Positions 31,343 to 41,344 are shown, numbered from the stretch's first letter. The stretch: 64,000 bases of DNA from Yponomeuta sedellus (GCA_934045075.1 OW203724.1:18901143-18965142), one strand, 5' to 3'. The notes: generated by a model from the letters alone, not told the origin. Program-made: numbers and translations.

Positions 31343-31716
31343 TAAGGCGCTTTAGGGTGCTAACTAGCGCCAAAAATGGAATAAAAATCATTACTTGTTT
31401 TACAATACGTGTTTTTCAAAAAGTAGGTAACCATCAAAACTCTTAATATCTTTGATAACTATTTTTAGAATATACAGCTTAGCGATAATAACAACATCCT
31501 AAGTCTAATCGATTTCCGCTATATATGACCGTTTTTAGCGGAAATCGATTAAAGGTTTAGTCTTTTTGGTCCCAGGTTCTAGACCGTAGGTTTTTAAAAT
31601 AGTTGTCACATTTGTTAAGATATCTGTTGATGTTTACTTTTAGATAAAAACATATTATAAAACCACTTATGTATTTTTTCCATTGGTGGCGCTAGTTAGC
31701 ACCCCGAAGCGTCTTA
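31343..31716. mobile_element. MITE-L, complete copy
   Basis: The ends TAAGGCGCTTTAGGGTGCTA and its imperfect reverse complement near 31697-31716 (TAGCACCCCGAAGCGTCTTA) enclose about 374 bp. The arms stay complementary along most of their length: GCGCC and TGG/CCA with GGAATAAAAATCA on the left, TTTTTTCCATTGGTGGCGC on the right. The centre is ATCGATTTCCGCT facing AGCGGAAATCGAT. Non-coding; the superfamily is unknown. Confidence 0.75.
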
Positions 31717-31734
31717 ATAAGTAATGGACATTAT

Positions 31735-31852
31735 ACTATTTTTATTTTTAACGCACTTTAGCACGGGTTGCTAAGGACAAATTTAAAAACCTATTTAGAG
31801 GCTAAAAATCCCGGCATGGGTGAAATTTTTAGCCTCTAAATAGGTTTTTAAG
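31735..31852. mobile_element. SINE-B inverted dimer, minimal
   Basis: A reversed tail and body (GCACGGGTTGCTAAGGACAA, TTTAGAGGCTAAAAATCCC) is joined directly to a forward GGCATGGGTG, TTTTTAGCCTCTAAATAGGT. Almost the whole tRNA-like head is lost at the junction. Confidence 0.7.
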
Positions 31853-32221
31853 TAATGGTCAGTTAGACGATTGGAAGAGTTCACGATTTGGTGCGCGTAA
31901 TAGAGGGGCAGCAGCCTTAAAAGTTTTTATAAAGGGAGCGAAGAGCGTTGACAACTTTGACGGAAGAATGGGTCTCGAGATTTTCTTTTAGGCGTCACTT
32001 AACAATGTACGAACTTTAACTTCTTTAAACACATCCACGGCATTGTCAGAGAAAACCAGGATACTATTGCGTCACTTTCAGTACTGTTTTAAACAATGAC
32101 CTTTAAATAATCATGTTTCATGTTCGAAAACAATGACTGAAAGTTCATAACTGTCATAGCGCATTTAAATATCCACGCACATACAATGCACACGATACAA
32201 GTGTAGAGGTATTTTTAATTG

Positions 32222-32415
32222 ACGACCTCTGTGGCTTAGCGGTAGCGCGTCTGTCTACCATGCAAGAGGTTCCGGGTTCGAATCCCGGCTGGGGACAAAA
32301 AAAAAGCCCAGGTCTTAGATGTTTACATGTTTGTGATGTCGTTGTTTCTGGTTCCCACGAGACAGGGTGGTGGGGCCAGAAGCAATGTTTGTGCCTGTAT
32401 GTAAAATGTTATGTT
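32222..32415 (+). mobile_element. SINE-D1, full-length, tRNA-derived
   Basis: The head has A-box TGGCTTAGCGGTAGCG and B-box GGTTCGAATCCCGGCTGG at tRNA-like spacing. It is followed by an A-run, GGTCTTAGATGTTTACATG, TTTGTGATGTCG, TTTCTGGTTCCCACGAGAC and GGGGCCAGAAGCAATG. The 3' end is a GTTAT repeat. Confidence 0.8.
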
Positions 32416-32680
32416 ATGTTATTATTTTAATGCACTAACTCGTGCTAAGGACAAATTTAAAAACCTAATTATAGGCTAAAAATTCCACCCATGCCGGGAT
32501 TCGAACCCGCGACCTCTGGCTGTCCGTGCCAGCGCTCTTTCCAACTGAGCTAATGGGCGATTCACTGGCATCAGTGAAATTTCGAATGTCTTTACAATAT
32601 TCTCTGTATTACGTACAGGCAGCGACATCTGGCAGAAGCAAGGTGGAATTTTTAGCCTCTAAATAGGTTTTTAAAAATGT
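32416..32680 (-). mobile_element. SINE-B, minus strand, with upstream part and inverted terminal scrap
   Basis: The reversed tail is at the left, the head ends at AACTGAGCTAATGGGCGA, and the region upstream of the head in longer copies (TTCGAATGTCTTTACAATAT, TACGTACAGGCAGCGACATC) follows. A forward GGTGGAATTTTTAGCCTCTA, AATAGGTTTTTAAA closes the unit. The terminal forward scrap makes the copy an inverted structure like the dimers, with a much longer loop. Confidence 0.75.
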
Positions 32681-33483
32681 CATGTTATGTAATTTTTTGT
32701 AGAGCCCGTACTCTTAAATAACGTGATATTTCAAGTTCTCCATTGGGCGAGATGAGCGACGCCAAAGAAAAAAGAAATAAGCAAAAAGACAAATGAATGA
32801 CTGTTTTCGAAACTCAGATGTACCAGCTAAATAGTTATATCTATAAATTTGAATTTGGTGTTCTTAACCAAAGAGGAGATATTTCATATTAGTGTGACCA
32901 GTACGACGAAACGCCAATTTTATATGTACGGACCTAATATAATATTAACTTTCGTATACGAATTATTTGCTAATGAAGTGAGAATTGGCTCCCAGGGCTT
33001 AGATTCTGTTAATGTATTTTAGAACAATAATAATTGCATCGACATGGCGATTTAATTTCGTTGCTTCTTCAAGTCTACGCGCCCACATACATCGAACCTT
33101 CTAGGCCTCAATAATATGAAAGAAACACCCCGCGTGACCGGACATTATAGCTGGCATGGTACTATTATGCACTAATAGAATCAAGGCCTAGCATTGGACG
33201 AGTGCTGGCTGCTTGAATGAAATGATTACATTAAGAAAAAAAAAGTAGCTATTCAAAACTAGGTTCTTATTAATTCTCACAGCAAAATGCACAAAATATA
33301 ACAATGACTTATTCAAAAAAGAGTTTCGTCAACAAACAAGGTCAAAGTCAATTAAACGAAAAATAAATTCACACGCCAAAAAGTACAGTCAATAAAACAA
33401 ATCACCCCCACACACAAGGGACATACTAGCAGTATTAGCTGCTAATGCTGCTAGTGCTATGTCCGTGCTGCTACGCTGCGCAG
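32681..33483. other. Unassigned DNA with an imperfect palindrome
   Basis: An imperfect palindrome at 33419-33464 pairs GGACATACTAGCAG with CTGCTAGTGCTATGTCC. Nothing coding is recognised. Confidence 0.45.
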
Positions 33484-33862
33484 CGAAGCGCTTGTGGCCT
33501 AGTGTAACCGAGTCGATTGGACTCAATCACTTGGGTTAAGCAACAGCAGGTGCGGTTAGGTGCTGGACGGGTAACCGTCCCGTGACTACTGCTAGTGGCA
33601 TTTTTTTCCGAGCGCTTCCGTGGTTCGCAAGGCACGTATAGCCGTTGGTGCCGGCTTTCATGTAATGGCAGTCGTTAAGCCATGTCAGAGGCTTGATAGG
33701 CGGCTTGATAACTTCTGACAGTAAGGCCTGCTACTTTCTTGCAATCCTCCAGCAACCCGAACTTGGCCCCCGAGGTTTAATGATGGCCTCATCTTCCTGC
33801 GATGCAAAAAGAGACCCACGCCCCAGCAGTGGGGACATACAAGGGTTGATATCGAAATTTAC
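33484..33862 (+). mobile_element. SINE-A copy 9, full-length
   Basis: A complete head-to-tail copy: GAAGCGCTTGTGGCCTAGTG, GGTTAAGCAACAGCAGGTGC, GGTGCTGGACGGGTAACCG (5S-like boxes with a few changes), body, CCCCAGCAGTGGGGACATAC and GGGTTGATATCGAAATTT. The A-box and C-box are both recognisable. Confidence 0.85.
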
Positions 33863-33899
33863 ATAAACTTAAACTAATAAGTATTTATAACTCTACCGA

Positions 33900-34000
33900 C
33901 CCAGACTTGGCCCCCGTGGTGGAGGATAGCCTAACCTTCCTGCTATGCAGGAAGAGACCCGTGCGCCAGCAGTTGGGACATACAAAGGGTTGATATCAAA
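33900..34000 (+). mobile_element. SINE-A copy 10, 3' end only
   Basis: Starts at CCCAGACTTGGCCCCCGTGG and ends ACAAAGGGTTGATATCAAAG. It lies just after copy 9 in the same orientation, so it may come from tandem insertion or from a composite transcript. Confidence 0.75.
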
Positions 34001-34323
34001 GCGATTTATATCCTCTGCACCAAACATGCCCCTGAGCAGAAATCAATGCCACGGTTCCCTATGTCCTGAAGAAAAAACTTCCCATGGGAACCCAAAACCG
34101 CAGAGGTCTCAAAGGTGAGAGGCGCAAACAGGCATAAGAACAAGAAATAAACGAGAAACGAAGTCTAGAATTTTGCGAACGAGTTTGACCACTTATTATG
34201 CACGTATGTTGCCACATTTTGAACAACTGTTATAATTTAAATTCTGAATTTTCGTACAATATACAAAATGAATTACATTTAACTAAGTTATACCTACTTT
34301 TGCGTTTTGTGTGTAGTTACTCT

Positions 34324-34379
34324 CAGTATTTTTTAAGGACTTGCGATGCTTTTGCATCGCAAGTCCTTAAAAAATACTG
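34324..34379. repeat. Perfect 26-bp hairpin
   Basis: Arm 34324-34349 (CAGTATTTTTTAAGGACTTG, then CGATGC) is exactly reverse-complementary to 34354-34379, with a TTTT loop. The start of the arm, TACTG in reverse, is echoed just downstream (AAAATACTGATGC at 34382). A second hairpin, GTCTGGGTACC facing GGTACCAGAC, follows at 34409-34436. No other copy is seen in the window. Confidence 0.85.
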
Positions 34380-34439
34380 CAAAAATACTGATGCATTGTA
34401 TATTCTGTGTCTGGGTACCATCTCAGGGTACCAGACCCA

Positions 34440-35161
34440 TATATCTGGGTCTATGTCTGAGTAATTTTCAAATTAATAATTACATTCATTACTAATAATG
34501 GTAATTATACTTTACCTAATAAATAATAACGAATAGACCCGTTTATATAACTGGTCTCAATTGAAATACTAAAACGATTCATGTTTTATTATGTAACTAC
34601 CAGCTTAATCAATCACCATCACTTTATTTTATATTTTTCGTACACCTACATAATAAAACAATATAATAATTTATTGTATTGATTGCATTGCTTTATTTTG
34701 AACTAATAACAATTCATAGGTTCTTAGTAAAATAACATTTAATATTTAAACTAAATATGTTAGTGAGATCACAAGCCACACCTAAATTCTAAATTAAATA
34801 TTAATTCGTGATCAAACTATTTCCTGTTCGAACTTTCGGTCGCTGTCAAAACGAAACCATAGAATTGAATAGAGATGGTCAATGTAGGGTAACAACAAAT
34901 CAAACTAGAATAAGGGAGTCAAATGTAAAGGAACGAACGAGGGAACTACTTTGAAACAGAAGTAGAGAATGAGGCGACTCATTAGAGACCAAAAAAATAC
35001 TTGAATAACTATACACTATGATGATCGGAAGCGTATACTATAATTGCGGAAGCGGTTAGGAAACATTGACCTAGACTACCAAAGGACCGGATGTTTTGGC
35101 GCAATAGATATTCTTCTGTTTTACGCCCGATCAGTCTCTGGCTCATAAATGGAGCCCACTC
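34440..35161. other. Unassigned AT-rich DNA
   Basis: No gene or bounded element is recognised. Confidence 0.5.
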
Positions 35162-35400
35162 TTCAAATTCAAATTCAAATCATTTTATTTCAATGTAAAG
35201 AATTTACATTCTGTTTGCTGAATGTCAATGTACAATGTAAAATGTAACCCGCCGCCTTCGGGCCGTATTGTAGTGGAGAAAAAGGCAGCGGAAAAAAAAC
35301 TCCACTCTGACCATCTTAGCCTGTTGAGCTTAGCCTGTTCCCAACAGTGGGCTCCCTTTATAGGCTGACTAGATATAACGTTCCAGAGTTTGGCTTGCTG
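35162..35400 (-). repeat. Family G repeat with TTCAAA-type end
   Basis: Three TTCAAA units open the left edge, followed by TCATTTTATTTCAATGTAAA, TTTACATTCTGTTTGCTGAA, GCCGCCTTCGGGCCGTATTG and ACTCCACTCTGACCATC. The hexamer run is best read as the reversed 3' tail of a retroposon on the minus strand. Confidence 0.6.
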
Positions 35401-35594
35401 CACAAGGCCATTAATCTAAACAAATCTCAAATGGGTAGGACACTCGCTGAAGTCGGTCAAGCAATCACGGACTAGCAATCCTGTAAGACACTACCTGTGA
35501 ACGCTGGAAACTACCAGAGACAGTAATAAGTTACCTATCTCTTAGTGTCCCCGTTTTTTTAAAGAAACAGGCTTGAGAAACATTTCACAAGGGC

Positions 35595-35964
35595 AAGGAT
35601 TGAAGCGCTCGTGGCCTAGTCGAACCGAGTGATTGGAATTAATTACTTTAGTTAAGTAACAACAGGTGCGGTCAGCTGCTGGATGGGTGACCGTCCTGTG
35701 ACTACCGCTAGTGGCATTTCTCTGAGCGCTTCCGTGTTTCGCAAGGTACGTTAAGCCGTTGCTGCCGGCTGTAATGTAATGGAAGTCGTTAAACCATGCC
35801 AGAGGCCTTATGGGCGCCTTGATAACTCTGACAGTTAGGCCCGCCACTGTCTTACAATCCTCCACCAACCCGAACTTAGCCACCGCGGTGGAGTTCTGCG
35901 ATGCCGTAAGAAACCCGTGCCCCAGCAGTGGGGACTTACAAGGGTTGATATCGAAGGATTGAAG
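35595..35964 (+). mobile_element. SINE-A copy 11, full-length with 11-bp target duplication
   Basis: The copy (35606-35953, about 348 bp) is bounded by perfect 11-bp direct repeats AAGGATTGAAG (35595-35605 and 35954-35964). It begins CGCTCGTGGCCTAGTCGAAC and ends GGGTTGATATCG. The 5S-like block AGTTAAGTAACAACAGGTGC, GGTCAGCTGCTGGATGGGTG, ACCG is well kept. This copy defines the true ends of the family. Confidence 0.85.
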
Positions 35965-36267
35965 TCTATTCAATCAATCAATTAGGCAATACTAGACATT
36001 TGGCTCCAGTAACGACTCACACTGGATTGCATAATTCTTAACCATCGGAAAGTATCATTAAGTTATTAAATGCTGTTAGAATTACAATTCTTTAAGTGAT
36101 TAGTCGTATCCGATTCGTATAATAATTGCTTGGCCTCCATCTTCGATAAAACGCGAGCCGAACGCTTAGCGGTGCTGATAAATATCATTTAGATGATTGG
36201 TTTTTAGAATATTAATAACCAGTTTTCCTTCACCAGCTGCAAGGGCATCTAAGGGCCGTAAAAATAA

Positions 36268-36645
36268 AGTATTGCCTAGTTGGTCTAGCGGGGGCACCTC
36301 TGATTACCATGGCGGAGGTTGTGGCTTCGAATCTCATTGGGGGCCGCTGTAAATTTGTACAAATGGCCTCAATCTGAGTGTATTTCCATGTTTGTGATGT
36401 GTTTGTATGGTTACTATAGCACAGGCTATCCTAGTTTGGGACCAGGACAAGTGTTTGTGTTGTCTGCATGTTATTATTAAGCATCTGGGTTCGAATCCCG
36501 GCTGGAAACAAAAAAAAAACCCCAGGTCTTGATTGTTTACATGTTTGTGATGTCTCTGTTTCTGGTTCCCATGACACTGGGTATCCTACTGTGGGGCCAG
36601 GAGCAATGTATGTACCTGTATGTAAATGTTATGTTATGTTGTGAA
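36268..36645 (+). mobile_element. SINE-D2 followed by SINE-D1
   Basis: SINE-D2 (36268-36478) has A-box-like TTGGTCTAGCGGGGGC and B-box-like GCTTCGAATCTC, and ends GCATGTTATTATTAAG. SINE-D1 (36479-36645) starts inside its head at GGGTTCGAATCCCGGCTGG and ends GTAAATGTTATGTTATG. D1 seems to have inserted at or next to the D2 tail. Confidence 0.7.
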
Positions 36646-37253
36646 AACAAAACTATTTATTTAGGTAACTTTTAATGTATTTTACCACCGGAAATTTATA
36701 TTTTTTAAGTGCTTTCGGGCCATAAAATAGCACTGAGAGGTAGTAAAATTGTAACTTTTAACTCTACAGATATTTTTTGCACAATCACCGAAGTTGTTTG
36801 CCTTTATTTACATTTTCACACCTGGTCAAAAACGCCCGAGCAGACCTTGAAACATTCTCTTCCCTAGAGTCGCCTAGAGACGTTCAACAGATTTTTAGTT
36901 TAAAGGTCAATGAACTGAAGCATGTCATTTGGAATGCAGCTGAAATCTGAGTTAAAACAGTTCATTTGGGACAGCTCATTAGTGTTTCGTTTCATCCGTT
37001 GTATCACATGACAGTGATAAAATATTCACGGTGTTATATAAAAACACGATTCGTCTGAAACACTCCATAGAGGCAATTTATTTCATCTTTAAATCCGCTT
37101 TTTCTTTTGAAATTTCCATCATAGACTATTTTAGAGAGAACGTTAAACGTTACAAGTCAAACTAGGTGTTCATTTCAAAATCCAGATCGTTTTGGAGAAA
37201 AAGTGGACAAAAAAACTCCAAGCGGAATCTTTTCAAAGTCCTTAATTCACAGA

Positions 37254-37560
37254 GCTTCTTCTTCTTCAGGCTATATTATGTAGTCCACTGCTGGACAGAG
37301 CCCTACCCTAATGAGCGCCATAGCGCCCTGTCTTCAGCTTGCCGCATCCAGCATCTGCCGGCAATTTTTCGCAGATCGGCATCCCACCTGGCCGGAGGGC
37401 ACAATGGGTCACAGAGCTTACATAATCTAAAACCATGTCCCAGGCACTGCAGCATCCGAGGGGTCCCTTCACTCATCAAGTGTGAGTGAAGATGTCACTT
37501 TACGCTTTATAAACCACCTCATTACGTAAATAGAGGCCAATGTCGCATAATTATTATAAA
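37254..37560 (-). mobile_element. RTE 3' end joined to family S fragment
   Basis: 37254-37396 is the reversed GAA-tailed RTE end (CTTCTTCTTCAGGCTATATT, GTCCACTGCTGGACAGAGCC, AATGAGCGCCATAGCGCC). From 37397 the sequence switches to family S, shared with 44.5-44.67 kb (AAACCATGTCCCAGGCACTG, CAGCATCCGAGGGGTCCC, AAACCACCTCATTACGTAAA). Confidence 0.65.
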
Positions 37561-37614
37561 ACATAGTGCACATGCATTGTATTGGCTTTAACAACACACA
37601 TTGTCATCTAAATA

Positions 37615-37690
37615 ATTGTACTGGAAAGTCGCAACATTTGACATTTAATTAAACGACGCGACTAGCATCGTCGCAGTACCCAGGTAGATA
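37615..37690. repeat. Family Q fragment
   Basis: TGTACTGGAAAGTCGCAACA, CGACGCGACTAGCATCGTCG, CAGTACCCA match the right half of the element inserted at 46.86-46.99 kb (GTACTGGAAAGTCGAGACTT, CGCGACTAGCGTCGTCGTAC). Confidence 0.55.
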
Positions 37691-37900
37691 TACAACATTC
37701 CGTGTATCGACCTTCGAGGTGAAGTCAAAACAAAAACATTGAACATTTGGAAACAGAAAGGCAAGTCGTGTTTGCGAACGTGACGGGAGGCGCGTTTACA
37801 TATTTCCATCAGTAAATTGTTATAATTTACTCCAATTTTTAATGTTAAGTAATTATTTTCCTTATTAGCAGCAAATGTCTATAAGAACATGTACATACAT

Positions 37901-39220
37901 TCTGTGTACTAAGTATCGGGAATTTGCCAATAAAACAAAAAATACAAATTATTCATCTAAATTTATTTTATCGCCTTCAAAGTAGGCCCCATCGCTTGCA
38001 ATACAACATCTCCACCGCTTCACTCAGTCTTCCATACATTTTTCGTAGGCTATTTGCGGTATGGCCTTTAGCTCATTCAGCGAATTTTCTTTTATGGCTT
38101 CTATCGACTCAAAACGTTTTCCTCTAAGTGGTAATTATAACTTGGGAAATAAAAAAAAGTCAGACGGAGCCATATCAGGTGAATACGGTGCTTGGTCGAG
38201 AACTTTTGTTTAATTTTTCGCTAAAAACTCTTTCACTATAATGGCTGTGTGTGATGGTGCATTATCATGGTGCAGCATCCATGAGTTGTGTTGCCACAAA
38301 TCTGGACGTTTTCGGCGGATACTCTCACGCAAACGCTTCATGACGCCTAAATAATATTCTTTATTCACTGTTTCTCCCTCTGGAAGGAATTCGGAGTGAA
38401 CCATACCACGGTAGTCAAAAAAAAACTGTCAGCATCACCTTGATTTTGGAGCGACTTTGCCGCGGTTTTTTGGGTTTCGGCTCGTTTTCGAGACGCCATT
38501 CTGAAGACTGTTGGCTTGTTTGCATGTCGTACTCATAAACCCATGTCTCATCGCCAGTTATTATACGTTTCATAAAGGTCGGATCCGTAGAAGCTCGGGA
38601 AGCTATGTCTTCAGCGACATGCTTTCGCTGCGCTTTTTGAACAAAATTGAGCTCTTTTGGAACTAGTCGAGCGGCGACGCGTTACATGCCTAAAATGTCA
38701 ATGAGAATGTTTTGGACGGACTTAAAATATATGTTCACCTCACTAGCCAACTCTCTCAGACTCACGTCTGAGACGTCGATTTTCGAGCACTAGCTTCTTG
38801 ATTCTGTCTATGTTTTCTTTGGTCATAGCGGTTGAAGGTCTACCAGAACGATACAAGTCTACTACTACTTCTCGGCCTTCTTTAAAAGCCTTATACCATT
38901 CATAACCCCTTGTTTTCGATATACACGATTCGCCGTAGGTATTTCGCAACATTTTTAGTGATTCACCACATGAAATATCATTTGAAACACAAAATTTAAG
39001 GCACACTCTTTGTTCAACAATATTTTCCATTGTAAAAATCGCCGAGGAATCAAAACTATGACCAACAAAAAGTGTAGTTTAAAACAAATGAAATGACAGA
39101 TCCCGCTTAAATTTTGCGCGCTAAATCAGTACAGTGCTACCAACATGCAGTAAAAAAATTAAAACGACCTCTTTTACGAGGATCTTTTTATTGACATATT
39201 CCCGATACTTTTTACACAGA
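37901..39220 (-). mobile_element. Mariner transposon, full-length, inactive
   Basis: Terminal inverted repeats of about 35 bp are visible: TCTGTGTACTAAGTATCGGG at the left end and, in reverse complement, TCTGTGTAAAAAGTATCGGG at the right end. The mismatches are few and continue into AAT-TG-CAATAAAA on both sides. TA dinucleotides occur just outside each end, but an exact TA duplication cannot be fixed because the right end abuts an AT microsatellite. The transposase lies on the minus strand and is broken. The element is about 1.32 kb, a normal mariner length. Confidence 0.9.
37949..39030 (-). pseudogene. Mariner transposase, broken by stops and frameshifts
   Basis: The protein starts at 39030 with MENIVEQRVCLKFCV, followed by the helix-turn-helix region (YEWYKAFKEGREVV, SGRPSTAM). 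The middle encodes ITGDETWVYEYDMQTSQ around 38500-38575. Then come the second catalytic block WMLHHDNAPSHTA (near 38270) and the third YSPDMAPSDFF (near 38165), giving the mariner D,D34D pattern with all three aspartates still encoded. Stops and frameshifts between 38404 and 38743 and after 38210 break the frame. The C-terminus reads to a TAA at 37949. Total span about 360 codons, near the family norm of about 345. Confidence 0.88.
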
Positions 39221-39223
39221 GTA

Positions 39224-39351
<128 letters not shown>

Positions 39352-39615
39352 ACCCGTGCACCTGGGCGCTCAATAATATCCCAAGGTCATTTCTAAAATA
39401 TCTCAATTCCTCAAAAATGTCTATTTTATCTTAAAGTTAGCTGTTTAGGTATCAACTCTTGTATGTCCCCACTGCTGGGGAACCGGTCTCTTCCTGCATC
39501 GCAAGAAGGTTAGGCCATACTCCGCCACGGGGGCCAAGTCCGGGTGGGTTGGTGGGGGATTGTACGAGTAAGACAGTGGCGAGCCTTACTGTCAGAAGTT
39601 ATTAAGCCGCCCATA
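39352..39615 (-). mobile_element. SINE-A copy 12 with the same 3' flank as copy 3
   Basis: The SINE part (39454-39615) is the 3' half on the minus strand: CAACTCTTGTATGTCCCC to GCCTTACTGTCAGAAG. The flank 39352-39453 (GTGCACCTGGGCGCTCAA, TTCCTCAAAAATGTCTATTT, GTTTAGGTATCAACTC) matches the flank of copy 3 at 14985-15051. Small insertions in the body (a doubled GGGTTGGTGG) show further change. Confidence 0.75.
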
Positions 39616-39984
39616 AAGATTTTTTTAACTCCATGCCAATCTGTATTAAAATCGCTCCAGCCGTTAAGACGTGAGGAAGTAACAAACATAGTACACTTAC
39701 AAACTTTCGCCTTTATAATATAATAATGTGGTGTAATATGTAATATTATAATATATTATATAGTGTGATAAATTTTTTAGCTAGGTGCATTGTGTGTATT
39801 CAGAGCACAAATATCGCAATCAAATTTCAATCGCCCTGAAGCTCGATACTTGTAATAGGTCGATATCGATAAAAAATACTTTGTTGTCTGTTTGTTGAAC
39901 ATTTAATATAAGGTTAGTTTTGTTAATTGAGTTGACTATTGTCTATTTAGAACATAATAATATCTATATTATACTACAGTGTAC

Positions 39985-40049
39985 AAAATTTAATTGTACC
40001 TAGCACGGGTTAGTGCATTAAAAATAAAAATAGTATAAAATTTAATTGT
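39985..40049 (+). mobile_element. SINE-B tail, 39-bp insertion with 13-bp target duplication
   Basis: A 39-bp piece of the SINE-B 3' end (39998-40036: CCTAGCACGGGTTAGTGCAT, then TAAAAATAAAAATAGTAT) is flanked by perfect 13-bp repeats AAAATTTAATTGT (39985-39997 and 40037-40049). It is an extreme 5' truncation that fixes the true 3' end of SINE-B and proves insertion by target-primed reverse transcription. Confidence 0.85.
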
Positions 40050-40083
40050 TCAAAGAATTTGTGAACACTGTGATGTTGGACAA

Positions 40084-40113
40084 TTAAATAAATAAATAAA
40101 TAAATAAATAAAA
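40084..40113. repeat. (TAAA)n microsatellite
   Basis: About six TAAA units follow an AATTAAATAAATAAATAAAT start. Confidence 0.9.
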
Positions 40114-40359
40114 AATATATATAAAAACAAATTACACTGTTTATTAAGTATAAATGTTATTATTAGGTGCCATTCAAAAATCGGCGGCGCCGAACAAAGA
40201 TAAATTTGAATTTTTCAGTGGAATTCGTACAAAGTAATCCAAAATTATCGCTATTACTCGCCTAAGATCGCCTATTATTCATTTGTAAAAGATATAAACG
40301 AGGAATAAGCAACCAATGTATGAAATGAAAAAATTGTACATATTCAATTGTCTTTGATG

Positions 40360-40740
40360 AAATTGTTAGTTTTTGACACAACATAACACAACACATTGTA
40401 GACTTTTAGTCCGGATCTACTTACGCGTGTTGTTAAATCGGGAGAGTCCAACCAGATCGCTCCGATTCGCAGAGCTTAATCATGGTGAGTACAACACCCG
40501 TAAGTAGATCCGGACTAAAAGTCTACAAATTGTTCCAGACGTTACTCTCCGATCCCATTTCGAAAGAAGCGATGTTAATTTATAAATTTGTCAGAGATAG
40601 TTTAGATAATCGTTAAGACTCTGTTAACGTAAGTTAATAACTTTAGAATAAGGTATAATGGGGATGACATGTCCTCGTAAGGTACAAAAGCCCCTAATGA
40701 AATAAAGATTTAAAAAAAAAAAGTCTACAAATTGTTAGTT
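40360..40740. mobile_element. PLE-J copy 2 with 12-bp target duplication split by a poly(A) insertion
   Basis: PLE-J (40372-40528) carries the tail TTTGACACAACATAACAC, inverted ends GTAGACTTTTAGTCCGG facing CCGGACTAAAAGTCTAC, and the reversed core motif CGCTCC, GATTCGCA, GAGCTTAATCATGG. Its 12-bp target repeat AAATTGTTAGTT is at 40360-40371, but the right copy is now at 40729-40740, displaced by an insertion within it. Removing that insertion restores a clean junction. Confidence 0.78.
40517..40736 (+). mobile_element. Poly(A)-tailed LINE 3' fragment in PLE-J
   Basis: The insert (40535-40718) ends CCCCTAATGAAATAAAGATT, T, then a run of A. It is bounded by direct repeats of at least 15 bp (AGTCTACAAATTGTT at 40520-40534 and 40722-40736). 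The AATAAA signal and poly(A) tail suggest a Jockey-type LINE end. Copying of PLE-J sequence into the duplication dates it after PLE-J. Confidence 0.75.
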
Positions 40741-40843
40741 GTGTAAAGTTGTGTAAATAGTAAAAAAATCCTCCTTCCGCGGAACCCTACGCCGTGCGTT
40801 ACCCGACACGCACATGACCAGTTTTTTGTCTTTAATTTACTAT

Positions 40844-40976
40844 CCCCCAGTTTCTCGTACACTAACAAGCTGTTATTCTGCTGCTACTGTCAGTTGGCCA
40901 AAGTGCATAAGAAAAAAAGCAACTGACCGCTGTTAAAAGTAGATTAATAGCTTGTTAGTGTACGAGAAACCGGGGG
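40844..40976. mobile_element. MITE-R, well-preserved copy
   Basis: Inverted ends of about 28 bp (CCCCCAGTTTCTCGTACACT, AACAAGCT facing AGCTTGTTAGTGTACGAGAA, ACCGGGGG) enclose a 133-bp non-coding element. Inner arms also pair imperfectly (TGTCAGTTG with CAACTGACC). The target duplication is unclear. Confidence 0.75.
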
Positions 40977-41106
40977 TGTGTTTATTACACGTAAGTTTAT
41001 CTCAGTGCACAGCTACACAAATGACTATTTAGCTCGTTAATACTATCTAAACAGTAAACTTTACACAAATTATCATAGTAACATATAACGCAATATTTAC
41101 CTTTCC

Positions 41107-41335
41107 GGCGGCGGTAGCCCAGTGGGTAGAGCAATGGACTCGGAAGCGGGAGACCCAGGTTCGATCCCCAGTGCGGGCATGTACTAGTAAATGACTTTGT
41201 TTTCTAAGTTATGTACATTGATTTGTGAATTCATAGCAGCAACACCACTCTCTAACTTTGAAGGAAAATATCGTGAGGAAACCCTAGCGTCTGAAGCGTG
41301 ACATACCTCAGAGCTTGCTACGTACCCGTACACTC
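41107..41335 (+). mobile_element. SINE-E, forward, tRNA-derived
   Basis: The head GGCGGTAGCCCAGTGGGTAG (A-box) and GGTTCGATCCCCAGTGCGGG (B-box) is clear. The body follows: CATGTACTAGTAAATGACTT, TTTCTAAGTTATGTACATTG, CACCACTCTCTAACTTTGAA, GAGGAAACCC. The 3' end is missing where SINE-F begins. Confidence 0.75.
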
Positions 41336-41344
41336 ACACTGGGA

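Noticed and set aside
35630..35720. Possible 5S rRNA gene fragment
   Set aside because: Only the internal-promoter half resembles 5S rRNA, the 5' and 3' thirds differ, and the block is always attached to the SINE-A body.
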